In this document: positions 9,082 to 16,060 of the stretch, piece by piece | Numbering within the stretch: position 1 is the first letter of the stretch | Layout of the letters: the number at the start of each line of letters is the position of its first letter | From: Cyanobacteria bacterium UBA2855 | GTDB taxonomy: Bacteria > Cyanobacteriota > Vampirovibrionia > Gastranaerophilales > Gastranaerophilaceae | Direction of reading: 5' to 3' | Length of the DNA stretch: 22,364 nucleotides | NCBI GenBank assembly: GCA_002350725.1 | Contig: DEFJ01000033.1 | Span: 1 to 22,364 of the forward strand | Notes under the pieces: model-generated | Database searches by the model: none | What the model saw: only the letters and a program-made list of their open reading frames with translations | Told to the model about the DNA's origin: nothing | Position numbers and translations under genes: made by a program

Positions 9082-9115
9082 AAAAGCAGGTGCCATATAT
9101 GTGACACCTGCTTTT
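9082..9115 (-). terminator. Intercistronic hairpin between the paired secreted-protein genes
   Basis: An 11-base perfect inverted repeat (AAAAGCAGGTG at 9082-9092, CACCTGCTTTT at 9105-9115) surrounds a 12-base loop. Read on the minus strand it follows the 9145-9765 gene and ends in TTTT, so it could be a weak or partial terminator, or an mRNA-stabilising hairpin that sets different levels for the two genes. The downstream gene has its own ribosome site but no clear promoter of its own, which favours partial read-through. Confidence 0.65.
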
Positions 9116-9144
9116 ATTATATTATTTATACTTAAATTTTGCAA

Positions 9145-9765
9145 TTATCTTAAAAATTCACCGTTACGATTTCTCAAGATATTGTTTAGCGGCATAGCCG
9201 GATTGTATCTGTTAGTTGAATCCATAGTTCCAACATCAGTAATCGGCAATCCCGGTAATCTTCTTGCAAAAGGTCTTTGAGATTCAATAGTTTCCGGTGC
9301 TGTTGTATCAATAACCAAATTAGTTGGTGTTTCAGTTACATTTTGAGGCATATCAACCTGTTTTGGAATAACATCTTTGAAATTCAAAATAAACATCTGT
9401 CCCGGATTTACGGTTATATTGGAACCTTGAGGAAGCCTTGTAGCAACACCGTTATTTACATACCCTTCCAAAACCCCATATGTTTGAGGGTCAAAACTGC
9501 CTTCTTCATTATGAACATTAATAAAGCTATACGGAACGAATGCTAAAGAACCGTTCTGCAAAACCATTTTACCTTTTACTGTGTAACCTTCAAACAATAC
9601 AATATCATCAGTTACTTGTATATTACTATTAATTCTTAGCGCAATTTCAGCCGGAGGATTTGCACTATTAAACGGTGTAATTGCCGTTACCGGTACATTT
9701 TTAGCTAACACTTGTCCTGCTGACAGCGCCATAATTGCGGTTAAACCTATTAAAAATTTTTTCAT
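9145..9765 (-). CDS. Secreted protein of unknown function, paralogue of the 8466-9065 product
   Basis: A 206-residue protein with a signal peptide (hydrophobic core residues 4-17, likely cut after VLA near residue 21). The N-terminal domain (AITPFNSANPP ... LFEGYTVKGKMV) is shared with the downstream neighbour. The C-terminal 70 residues are Pro/Asn/Arg-rich and probably disordered (ETPTNLVIDTTAPETIES, then several Arg and Pro). AGGAG lies nine bases before the ATG, and a good promoter lies about 40 bases upstream. It is the first gene of a probable two-gene unit. No named family is recognised. Confidence 0.75.
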   Translation of the reverse strand: MKKFLIGLTAIMALSAGQVLAKNVPVTAITPFNSANPPAEIALRINSNIQVTDDIVLFEGYTVKGKMVLQNGSLAFVPYSFINVHNEEGSFDPQTYGVLEGYVNNGVATRLPQGSNITVNPGQMFILNFKDVIPKQVDMPQNVTETPTNLVIDTTAPETIESQRPFARRLPGLPITDVGTMDSTNRYNPAMPLNNILRNRNGEFLR

Positions 9766-9802
9766 ACCATTGCACTCCTAGGATATATTTACTTATACCG
9801 CA

Positions 9803-9831
9803 AGTGTACCATGGGAATTGAAATCCGTCAA
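9803..9831 (-). promoter_or_regulatory. Sigma70-type promoter for the paired secreted-protein genes
   Basis: On the minus strand the bases read TTGACG (9831-9826), a 17-base spacer, then TACACT (9808-9803). The match to the consensus and the spacing are both good. The predicted transcript starts near 9796 and has a leader of about 30 bases containing the AGGAG ribosome site of the 9765 start. Confidence 0.75.
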
Positions 9832-9881
9832 TATATAATGTTTATTTAACCATACTAATAGTGTATATATTTTTTAAGTAA

Positions 9882-10895
9882 TTATAATATTTCGATAAAT
9901 CTGTTCAAATTTACCATAACGTCTTTGAACATTGGTATAGGCAAACTCTGTTTTCCGTCTGAAAGTGCATTTTCAGGGTCATTGTGAACTTCTATCATAA
10001 CACCTGCTGCACCGACGACAAGTCCTGCTTTTGCCATTGGTTCAATTAAATATCTTTGACCTGTACCATGGCTTGGATCAACAATTATTGGTAAATGCGA
10101 ATATTTTTTAATAACAGGAATTGATGCAATATCCATTACATTTCTTGTAAAATCGCTATCAAAACTTCTTATTCCGCGTTCACAGAGTATAACCTGACTA
10201 TTACCGTTATACATAATATGCTCAGCTGCAAGTAAAAATTCTCTTATTGTACTTGCCAAACCTCTTTTTAAAATCACAGGTTTATTCGATTGACCGACTG
10301 CTTTAAGAAGTTTAAAGTTTTGCATATTTCTTGCACCGATTTGTAACACATCTATATAGTCAGCCATCAGCGGTAATTCAGTAGCATCCATAATTTCACT
10401 GACTGTAAGCAAGCCTGTAGCTTCACTTGCAGATTTTAAATATTTTAATGCTTTCTCTTCATAACCTTGAAAATCGTATGGGGAAGTCCTCGGCTTAAAG
10501 GCTCCGCCTCTTAAAAACTGACCTCCGGCCTCTTTAACTGCAGTTGCAACTTCTAATAAAGCATCATAACTGTCTTCCACAGAACAAGGGCCTGCAATCA
10601 CAACCGGTTTATTTTTCCCGCCAACTTTTACCCCATTCTTAAATTCAATAACAGTATCTTCTGTTTTTCTGTCACGAGAAGCCAATCTAAACGGTTCGCG
10701 AATAATTTTAACTTCTTTAACCCCGTCGAATGCTGCAATCCTTCCGGGTGTAATTGTAGTCTTATCACCTAAAGCATCAATTACTGTATGAACTTCACCA
10801 ATATTATATCTGACTTTAAAACCGTTATTTTCCAAAAAATCAATAACACGTTGAGATTGCTCTCTTGTGGAATTGGTTTCCATAATTATAATCAT
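9882..10895 (-). CDS. aroF: 3-deoxy-7-phosphoheptulonate (DAHP) synthase, type I-beta
   Basis: The enzyme joins phosphoenolpyruvate and erythrose 4-phosphate to make DAHP, the first step of the shikimate pathway to aromatic amino acids. At 337 residues it has an N-terminal ferredoxin/ACT-like regulatory domain (about residues 1-68) followed by a TIM barrel. The barrel carries GPCSVE (C104), RGGAFKPRTSPYDFQG (129-144), LKRGLAST, CERGIRSF and DPSHGTGQR (H276). Putative metal ligands C104, H276, E302 and D313 are all present. The N-terminal domain, as in Thermotoga-type enzymes, commonly mediates feedback inhibition by an aromatic amino acid. The start MIIIME fits the family and has AGGAG upstream. 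It lies 76 bases downstream of a 48-residue ORF that has its own promoter, so the two are probably co-transcribed. The symbol aroF follows common usage for this subfamily. Confidence 0.95.
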   Translation of the reverse strand: MIIIMETNSTREQSQRVIDFLENNGFKVRYNIGEVHTVIDALGDKTTITPGRIAAFDGVKEVKIIREPFRLASRDRKTEDTVIEFKNGVKVGGKNKPVVIAGPCSVEDSYDALLEVATAVKEAGGQFLRGGAFKPRTSPYDFQGYEEKALKYLKSASEATGLLTVSEIMDATELPLMADYIDVLQIGARNMQNFKLLKAVGQSNKPVILKRGLASTIREFLLAAEHIMYNGNSQVILCERGIRSFDSDFTRNVMDIASIPVIKKYSHLPIIVDPSHGTGQRYLIEPMAKAGLVVGAAGVMIEVHNDPENALSDGKQSLPIPMFKDVMVNLNRFIEIL

Positions 10896-10971
10896 TTATG
10901 ACTCTCCTGTATTTATATTTTATACGACGGAGCATAACACAAACAAGCAACGGTTACAAATTTATATAAGG

Positions 10972-11118
10972 TTACACTTCCACAGCAGTTTTTATTTTAC
11001 CGGCACCCTCAAACAAAATTTCCGTTTCATTATTGTCAGCATCTGCAAATATGACTTTATGCTTCTTGGCATCGTTATCAATATTATCTATAATTTCTTT
11101 TATTTTAATATCAGCCAT
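10972..11118 (-). CDS. Small protein, 48 residues, upstream of DAHP synthase
   Basis: A short frame opens with ATG at 11118, preceded six bases upstream by a perfect AAGGAG (11130-11125), which in turn lies just inside the transcript predicted from the promoter at 11167-11139. The product starts MADIKIKEIIDN, is acidic at first, and ends GAGKIKTAVEV; it has no cysteine, no signal peptide and no membrane segment. It is not a typical aromatic attenuator peptide, because it has no Trp or Tyr and only two Phe. Strong ribosome site, promoter and co-orientation with aroF make it a credible gene. Function is unknown; a small regulator or partner of the neighbouring enzyme is only a guess. Confidence 0.7.
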   Translation of the reverse strand: MADIKIKEIIDNIDNDAKKHKVIFADADNNETEILFEGAGKIKTAVEV

Positions 11119-11138
11119 ATTTTACTCCTTTTTACCAA

Positions 11139-11167
11139 ATTTTAACAGATATAACAATTTTAATCAA
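11139..11167 (-). promoter_or_regulatory. Promoter for the 48-residue ORF and aroF
   Basis: On the minus strand: TTGATT (11167-11162), 17-base spacer ending in TGT, then TAAAAT (11144-11139). The TGN extension strengthens the call. The start would be near 11132, leaving a leader of about 14 bases that is almost entirely the AAGGAG site. It sits right after acsC, so aroF does not depend on read-through from the ftsH operon. Confidence 0.7.
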
Positions 11168-11214
11168 TTAGTATAAAAACCGTAAAAAATTTATTTGCCA
11201 TAATTTCACATTAT

Positions 11215-12345
11215 TTACTGCTTTTTTGAAATAAGTTCCTTAACAAAATCCGAAATTGCATAAGCATCGACCGTTCCGACCATTATATTAAAATCCTTAA
11301 TCTCCTCTTCCAATTCTTCTTTCATATGAGCAAGCAAACCCGGAATTATAATTGTACGATTTTTTACTTTTGATGAAAAATCCCATTTTTTTAAAGTATT
11401 TGCAACCATTTTGGCTGTAAATTTTTCCGCAGACCAAGCAGTTAGCACACTCATTCCATCTGAGGGTACCACAATTAAATAGGATGGTACAGGAAGATTT
11501 TCCAACTCATTCGCGACAGCAAAAAACGTAAGTGCAAAATTTGTTGTCATAAATATTAACGAATTTTCATCCGGATTATTAAATTCATATATTTTGGGTT
11601 CAACTTGGAGGGGTTTTTGAGGGTCAGTAAATATATTTTGTCTTAATGTCATAAGAGTTGAAAATATACCCTCGTCAAACTCATCAAACAGCAACATATT
11701 TGCATATTTACAAATATAGAATGCCCCTTTTGCACAAATTTCATCACGATTTTTACATTCTTTAAAATGCACTGCCACCGGATTTGAATATTCTTCTTTT
11801 TTATCATTTACGGCACTTGTTCGAATTTCAATCAATTCTTTTGAAACATTTTCGAAATTATTATCCTCTATAATCTTAAAGTTCAGATTTACAAATTCGT
11901 CGTATGAAATAGAATTTATAGAAGTTTCAGGTTTTTCCGAACCCTTAAACACAATCAAATCCACACGTAATGTTTCATCTATTCGGCGAATTTCAAAGTT
12001 TTCAACTCTATTTAATATATCTTTCCAATTGGATTTATTTATGTCAATCAAAACCGCAAGAGCTGTTTTGTTAATAAAAGTTTTTTCGTGACGGTATAAA
12101 ACAGTTTCTCCGCCAATTTTTAACCCGTTTATTTCTACGGTTTTTTGCGGTTGCTTGCTTGAATATTCTAAATCAGACCTTAACTCATTCGGAATATACG
12201 GACAAGCATTTAATTCTGCCTGCCCTTTAGCCAATTTCATTGCATAAACCATACATGTCGGACATCCGCATTTTTTACAATTAGAATTTTCTGCCTTTTT
12301 TGCGGCGGGAAGATATTTAAAAATTTGTAATCCTGATAACGCCAT
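11215..12345 (-). CDS. acsC: Corrinoid iron-sulfur protein large subunit (AcsC/CdhE-like), shortened
   Basis: The large CFeSP subunit carries a corrinoid that accepts and donates a methyl group, with a [4Fe-4S] cluster that helps reactivate the cobalt. The N-terminus is textbook (MALSGLQIFKYLP) with the cluster motif C23-x2-C26-x4-C31-x16-C48. Next comes LYRHEKTFINKTA, and the C-terminal corrinoid domain is well conserved (TLRQNIFTDPQKPLQVEP, MTTNFALTFFAVA, SVLTAWSAEKFTA, IIPGLLAHMKEELEEE). At 376 residues it is shorter than typical AcsC (about 440-450); the missing part is the middle TIM barrel, which is also poorly conserved. An upstream ATG at 12414 would add 23 residues encoded inside acsD; I chose 12345 because family proteins begin there. 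Its ATG overlaps the acsD stop (TAATG), so translation is coupled. No CO dehydrogenase/acetyl-CoA synthase core genes are adjacent. Confidence 0.88.
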   Translation of the reverse strand: MALSGLQIFKYLPAAKKAENSNCKKCGCPTCMVYAMKLAKGQAELNACPYIPNELRSDLEYSSKQPQKTVEINGLKIGGETVLYRHEKTFINKTALAVLIDINKSNWKDILNRVENFEIRRIDETLRVDLIVFKGSEKPETSINSISYDEFVNLNFKIIEDNNFENVSKELIEIRTSAVNDKKEEYSNPVAVHFKECKNRDEICAKGAFYICKYANMLLFDEFDEGIFSTLMTLRQNIFTDPQKPLQVEPKIYEFNNPDENSLIFMTTNFALTFFAVANELENLPVPSYLIVVPSDGMSVLTAWSAEKFTAKMVANTLKKWDFSSKVKNRTIIIPGLLAHMKEELEEEIKDFNIMVGTVDAYAISDFVKELISKKQ

Positions 12346-13196
12346 TATCCCACCAAACCTTTCATTACCGATATATTGGGCGGATAATTCATTACTATAA
12401 TATTTGCGCCACACGCTTTTAACGCAGATGCCGTTGTCAATTCAAAAAATCTTGCTCTATCACTTAACAAACCCCAACTTGAGCCGTATTCATCCGACTT
12501 TGCCTCTTTTGTTTTTAAGGATTCATTGCACCCGAAACTTATTAAAGGCATATTTAGATACTTATCACCCTTTAAACCTTCAAGCTTGACTTTTTCCATT
12601 ATACTGTAACCGTATTCTAAACCGTATCCTAATGCGCCTATATCAGTATCAACCAAAATATTATCCAAACTCAACCCTAAATCAGCAGACAAAATATTCA
12701 ATTCTTTAGCCAAATTTATATCAATAGGACTTTTTAACACGACAATATGATTACCCTTAATTACACTTGGAATAATGTCCTTATAGGTATTTTCATTAGC
12801 ATTATTTATGATAACCATTCTATCAAGTTTATTAATTAAAATCGGCAACAACACTCTGTCAATTTCATCATTGCCTGCACCGGAAAGCATTAATGGTTTT
12901 GTAATATCAGGAAAAAGATTGACCATAATGTTTACAGCCTTATCAACCTGTTCAATACTTTCAATATTAAATTTCAATCCTAAAATATCACATTCGCTTG
13001 CTTGTGCTTTTTTAATAATATCTTTCAAATTAACAGAATTGTAATACTCCTTTGCAATTGTGCAAAGACTATTAATATTAAAAACAGGTATCTCTAAAAC
13101 ATATAAAGGATTGAAAATCGGGAAAGAATTTTCTCCCCCGATTTTTATCCCATTAAAATTTATCTCTCTTATTGAATTAAGCGTTGTTTCTTTCAC
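12345..13196 (-). CDS. acsD: Corrinoid iron-sulfur protein small subunit (AcsD/CdhD-like)
   Basis: The small CFeSP subunit is a TIM barrel that pairs with AcsC and helps position the corrinoid for methyl transfer. Family signatures are visible: INFNGIKIGGENSFP near the N-terminus (the VTVGGETALPF block of relatives), DILGLKFN near residue 70, NILVDTDIGALGYGLEYG around 180-196 and NMPLISFG near 215. The C-terminal ALKACGANIIVMNYPPNI also matches. At 283 residues it is slightly shorter than most (about 300-325). The start is GTG at 13196, inside the end of ftsH, giving a 20-base overlap; only a weak AGAG precedes it, so expression probably depends on coupling to ftsH translation. The matching subunit follows directly with a one-base overlap. 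A mass of charged surface residues and Asn-rich stretches is in line with neighbours, so no sign of recent transfer. Confidence 0.87.
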   Translation of the reverse strand: MKETTLNSIREINFNGIKIGGENSFPIFNPLYVLEIPVFNINSLCTIAKEYYNSVNLKDIIKKAQASECDILGLKFNIESIEQVDKAVNIMVNLFPDITKPLMLSGAGNDEIDRVLLPILINKLDRMVIINNANENTYKDIIPSVIKGNHIVVLKSPIDINLAKELNILSADLGLSLDNILVDTDIGALGYGLEYGYSIMEKVKLEGLKGDKYLNMPLISFGCNESLKTKEAKSDEYGSSWGLLSDRARFFELTTASALKACGANIIVMNYPPNISVMKGLVG

Positions 13197-15069
13197 TTAG
13201 CACTCTATTCATTATTTCTTCAAATTCTTTTTCGTCTATCGTTTCTTTTTCAAGCAACTCTCTTGAAATTGCCTCAAGCATATCACGATTTTCCCTCAAA
13301 AGTTGCTTTGCAAGCTCATATCTTTCTTCAACAATCTTTCTAATTTCGGTATCAATCTCAAATGCGATCTGCTCGGAATAATCTCTTTGATGCCCAAAAT
13401 CACGACCCATAAAGACATTATCCTCATTTTTGCCGTATGCCATATTACCTAATTTTTCAGACATGCCCCACGCTGTAACCATTTTTCTTGCTGTATTTGT
13501 AACATTGATTAAATCTTGAGAAGCACCTGTTGACACTCTATCTATACCGTAGACTATTTCTTCGGCAGCACGACCGCCTAAAGATACGGTAATTTTTGCC
13601 AACAATTTTGCTTTAGTTACATGTACCTTTTCATCCTTTGGTCTTGTCCATGTAACCCCAAGAGCCATACCTCTCGGAATAATTGATACCTTATGTAATT
13701 CATTTGCATCTTTTAACAGTTTATCAATCAGAGCGTGACCGACTTCATGATATGATGTAAGCTCTTTATCTTCATCGGTTAAAACCTTGCTCTTCTTTTC
13801 GACACCGGCAATAACTCTGTCTATGGAATTATCAATGTCATCCATTGAAATTTTTGTTTTATTATTGCGAGCAGCAAGTAGAGCCGATTCGTTTAGTAAA
13901 TTCTGCAAATCAGCACCGGTAAATCCCGGAGTACGTTTTGCAAGTACCTTTAAATCAACATCATCATCAAGCTGCTTATTTTTTGCATGAACTTTTAATA
14001 TTGCTTCACGACCCTTTACATCAGGAGCATTAATATATATTTGTCTGTCAAATCTCCCCGGTCTTAATAAAGCATTATCTAAAATATCAGGTCTGTTAGT
14101 AGCTGCAATTACAATTATATTTGTATTTTCATCAAACCCATCCATCTCAACCAATAATTGATTAAGGGTTTGTTCTCTTTCATCATGTCCGCCGCCTAAA
14201 CCTGCACCACGCTGACGACCGACGGCATCAATTTCATCAATAAATATAATACAAGGTTGATGTTTTTTAGCCTGCTCAAACAAATCACGAACACGGCTGG
14301 CACCAACACCGACAAACATTTCAACAAAATCAGAACCGCTTATTGAAAAGAACGGAACTCCTGCTTCACCTGCAACAGCTTTTGCCATTAACGTTTTACC
14401 TGTTCCCGGAGGTCCCACAAGTAATACACCTTTTGGAATTCTGGCACCTAATTTAATATATTTTTCTCCGTTTTTCAGAAAATCTACAATTTCTTCTAAC
14501 TCTTTTTTCTCTTCGTCAATACCTGCGACATCCTTAAAAGTTGTCTTAACTTTACTGTCAAGAAGCATTTTTGCTTTGCTTTTTCCAAAACTCATAGCTT
14601 GAGAGCCGCCGGCTTGAATACTTTTTGCAAGAATTACAAGAAAAATTATAAGAAATAACGGCAGCAGCGCACTACCCAATAAACCTAACATCTGAGCCGA
14701 TTCAGACGGTTTTTTTACGGATAAATCAACACTTGCCTTTTCCAACTTGCCCATAAGGCTATCATCTTTTGGAGTCAAAACTTTGTATTGAACCTGCGGA
14801 GGTTTTTTGTCAACGACAAACGGGCTTGCCGGAAGGTTATCTTTCTTTGCAGTTTCTTCTTGTTTTGGTTGATTTTTAGGAACAGCAATCAGGTAGTCCT
14901 CTGCTTTTTCAACTTTCTTAAATTCGCCTTTATCTAAACGCTGTAAAAAGTCTGAATATGAAAGCTCCGTAGTGGTTGTCGTAGGACCTGACATAAAAAC
15001 TGAAGATATAAATACCATAGCTATTATCGCTAAGACTATATACATCCCTGCAGATTGATTTTTATTCAT
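13177..15069 (-). CDS. ftsH: ATP-dependent zinc metalloprotease FtsH
   Basis: A membrane-bound AAA+ protease that extracts and degrades misassembled membrane proteins and selected soluble regulators. Order of parts in 630 residues: membrane segment 1 (9-27), an extracytoplasmic loop (about 30-125) with a Lys/Gln/Pro-rich insert, membrane segment 2 (128-149), and the AAA+ module with Walker A GPPGTGKT (219-226), Walker B IIFIDE (274-279) and the second region of homology (ATNRPDILDNALLRPGRFDR). The protease domain has HEVGH (441-445) and the third zinc-ligand region GASQDL. Length is normal. GAGGG lies seven bases before the ATG and a good promoter precedes it. Its 3' end overlaps acsD by 20 bases, an unusual downstream partner for ftsH. 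Confidence 0.97.
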   Translation of the reverse strand: MNKNQSAGMYIVLAIIAMVFISSVFMSGPTTTTTELSYSDFLQRLDKGEFKKVEKAEDYLIAVPKNQPKQEETAKKDNLPASPFVVDKKPPQVQYKVLTPKDDSLMGKLEKASVDLSVKKPSESAQMLGLLGSALLPLFLIIFLVILAKSIQAGGSQAMSFGKSKAKMLLDSKVKTTFKDVAGIDEEKKELEEIVDFLKNGEKYIKLGARIPKGVLLVGPPGTGKTLMAKAVAGEAGVPFFSISGSDFVEMFVGVGASRVRDLFEQAKKHQPCIIFIDEIDAVGRQRGAGLGGGHDEREQTLNQLLVEMDGFDENTNIIVIAATNRPDILDNALLRPGRFDRQIYINAPDVKGREAILKVHAKNKQLDDDVDLKVLAKRTPGFTGADLQNLLNESALLAARNNKTKISMDDIDNSIDRVIAGVEKKSKVLTDEDKELTSYHEVGHALIDKLLKDANELHKVSIIPRGMALGVTWTRPKDEKVHVTKAKLLAKITVSLGGRAAEEIVYGIDRVSTGASQDLINVTNTARKMVTAWGMSEKLGNMAYGKNEDNVFMGRDFGHQRDYSEQIAFEIDTEIRKIVEERYELAKQLLRENRDMLEAISRELLEKETIDEKEFEEIMNRVLSERNNA

Positions 15070-15105
15070 TAATTATCCCTCATTAAATCTTCTTATTACG
15101 ACAAT

Positions 15106-15134
15106 ATTATATATTAAAGACAAGTATCATGCAA
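15106..15134 (-). promoter_or_regulatory. Promoter of the ftsH-acsD-acsC operon
   Basis: On the minus strand: TTGCAT (15134-15129), 17-base spacer, TATAAT (15111-15106). The -10 is perfect. Transcription should begin near 15099, giving a leader of about 30 bases with the GAGGG ribosome site. It lies in the 74-base gap after the glycosyltransferase gene. Confidence 0.7.
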
Positions 15135-15143
15135 GGTAATCAT

Positions 15144-15956
15144 TTAATTACCACCAAAAAGATAATTTCTTACCCGTTTCAAACACATTTTAAAGGTGGA
15201 GTAAAGTATATAAAACAGAAGTTTTATATTTAACGGTTCAGATTTTAAAATCTCTATGTATGCACATATATTAGCAAATTTAAATTTTATTTTTCCATCG
15301 GCATTAATATAGCTTTTTTCGTGTTGACGCCATTTTGTAAGTTTTTCATCAACGTAATAAAAATCAGTTTTTCGTGCAATTTGAATATATAAATACCAAT
15401 CCAACAGTTTATCTATCGGGGTATTAAAATCGACACTTTTAAATAAATCTCTTTTTATAAATACTGATGACATAGTCAAAACAGGATTTTCAAAACCAAA
15501 AACGTAAAACATATTTTTCGGATATTTTCTGTTAATGTTTCTTTCAATTAATTTTGAAAATTTCTGTTTTGCATAATCCAAATTATCACCCGAAAATTCT
15601 ACATTATTATATATAAAACCAACTGAAGAATACTGTTTTGAAATATCAATTTTCTTTTCTAAATAATCCAAATCCCAAACATCATCACTTTCCAAAATAG
15701 CTATCCAATTACCCGAAGCTGAAAGTATCGCCATCTGTAATGAACAAGCCAAACCCTGATTTTCTGTATTTCTGATTACTTTTATTTTATCATTTTTTGC
15801 CGCATATTCAGAAATAATCTGATAACTGCTATCTGTTGAAGCATCGTCAATAATTATCAGTTCAAAATCTTGAAATGTCTGATTTAATACAGAGTCAATC
15901 GCCTCTTTAATATATTTTTCATAATTATAACTTGTAATAATAACCGAAACTTCCAT
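15144..15956 (-). CDS. Family 2 glycosyltransferase
   Basis: A 270-residue GT-A fold glycosyltransferase that moves a sugar from a nucleotide donor to an acceptor, probably for cell-surface polysaccharide. The GT2 signatures are clear: VSVIITSYNYEKYIKEAIDS at the N-terminus, D37/D38 (IIIDDAS) for the nucleotide, NTENQGLA, and the metal-binding ESDD (90-92, the DXD position). A WRQHE block near residue 210 resembles the acceptor-side Q/RxxRW-type motif. The last 40 residues form an amphipathic, basic, aromatic stretch that may lie on the membrane. Donor and acceptor cannot be deduced. It has its own leaderless-type promoter directly after the nrdJ terminator, so it is a single-gene unit. Confidence 0.9.
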   Translation of the reverse strand: MEVSVIITSYNYEKYIKEAIDSVLNQTFQDFELIIIDDASTDSSYQIISEYAAKNDKIKVIRNTENQGLACSLQMAILSASGNWIAILESDDVWDLDYLEKKIDISKQYSSVGFIYNNVEFSGDNLDYAKQKFSKLIERNINRKYPKNMFYVFGFENPVLTMSSVFIKRDLFKSVDFNTPIDKLLDWYLYIQIARKTDFYYVDEKLTKWRQHEKSYINADGKIKFKFANICAYIEILKSEPLNIKLLFYILYSTFKMCLKRVRNYLFGGN

Positions 15957-15962
15957 ATTCTG

Positions 15963-15971
15963 ATTTTATCA
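15963..15971 (-). promoter_or_regulatory. Extended -10 promoter of the glycosyltransferase, predicted leaderless
   Basis: On the minus strand: TGA (15971-15969), TAAAAT (15968-15963), then exactly six bases and ATG at 15956. There is no Shine-Dalgarno and no recognisable -35 at the right spacing. The geometry is identical to that before the genes at 109 and 20394. It abuts the T-tract of the preceding terminator. Confidence 0.65.
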
Positions 15972-16007
15972 TAAAAAGAGAAACGCTGCGATAATCTTAC
16001 CGCAGCG
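15971..16007 (-). terminator. Intrinsic terminator downstream of nrdJ
   Basis: On the minus strand a perfect seven-base GC-rich stem (CGCTGCG at 16007-16001, CGCAGCG at 15990-15984) encloses a ten-base loop and is followed by TTTCTCTTTTT. It lies 54 bases after the nrdJ stop and separates nrdJ from the glycosyltransferase promoter. Confidence 0.82.
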
Positions 16008-16038
16008 CCCCATTATTTCTCTCTCCCTTATTATAGTC

Positions 16039-16055
16039 TGATACTTTTTGTATCA
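16039..16055 (-). other. Short hairpin just after the nrdJ stop
   Basis: A perfect inverted repeat, TGATAC then five bases then GTATCA, begins five bases after the nrdJ stop codon. It has no T-tract on its distal side, so it is not a terminator by itself. It may protect the mRNA 3' end together with the stronger terminator 30 bases further on. Confidence 0.45.
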
Positions 16056-16060
16056 AAATC

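Noticed and set aside
12346..12414. Upstream ATG extension of acsC by 23 residues
   Set aside because: The family N-terminus starts at MALSG, the extension is encoded inside conserved acsD sequence, and TAATG coupling at 12345 is a better start.
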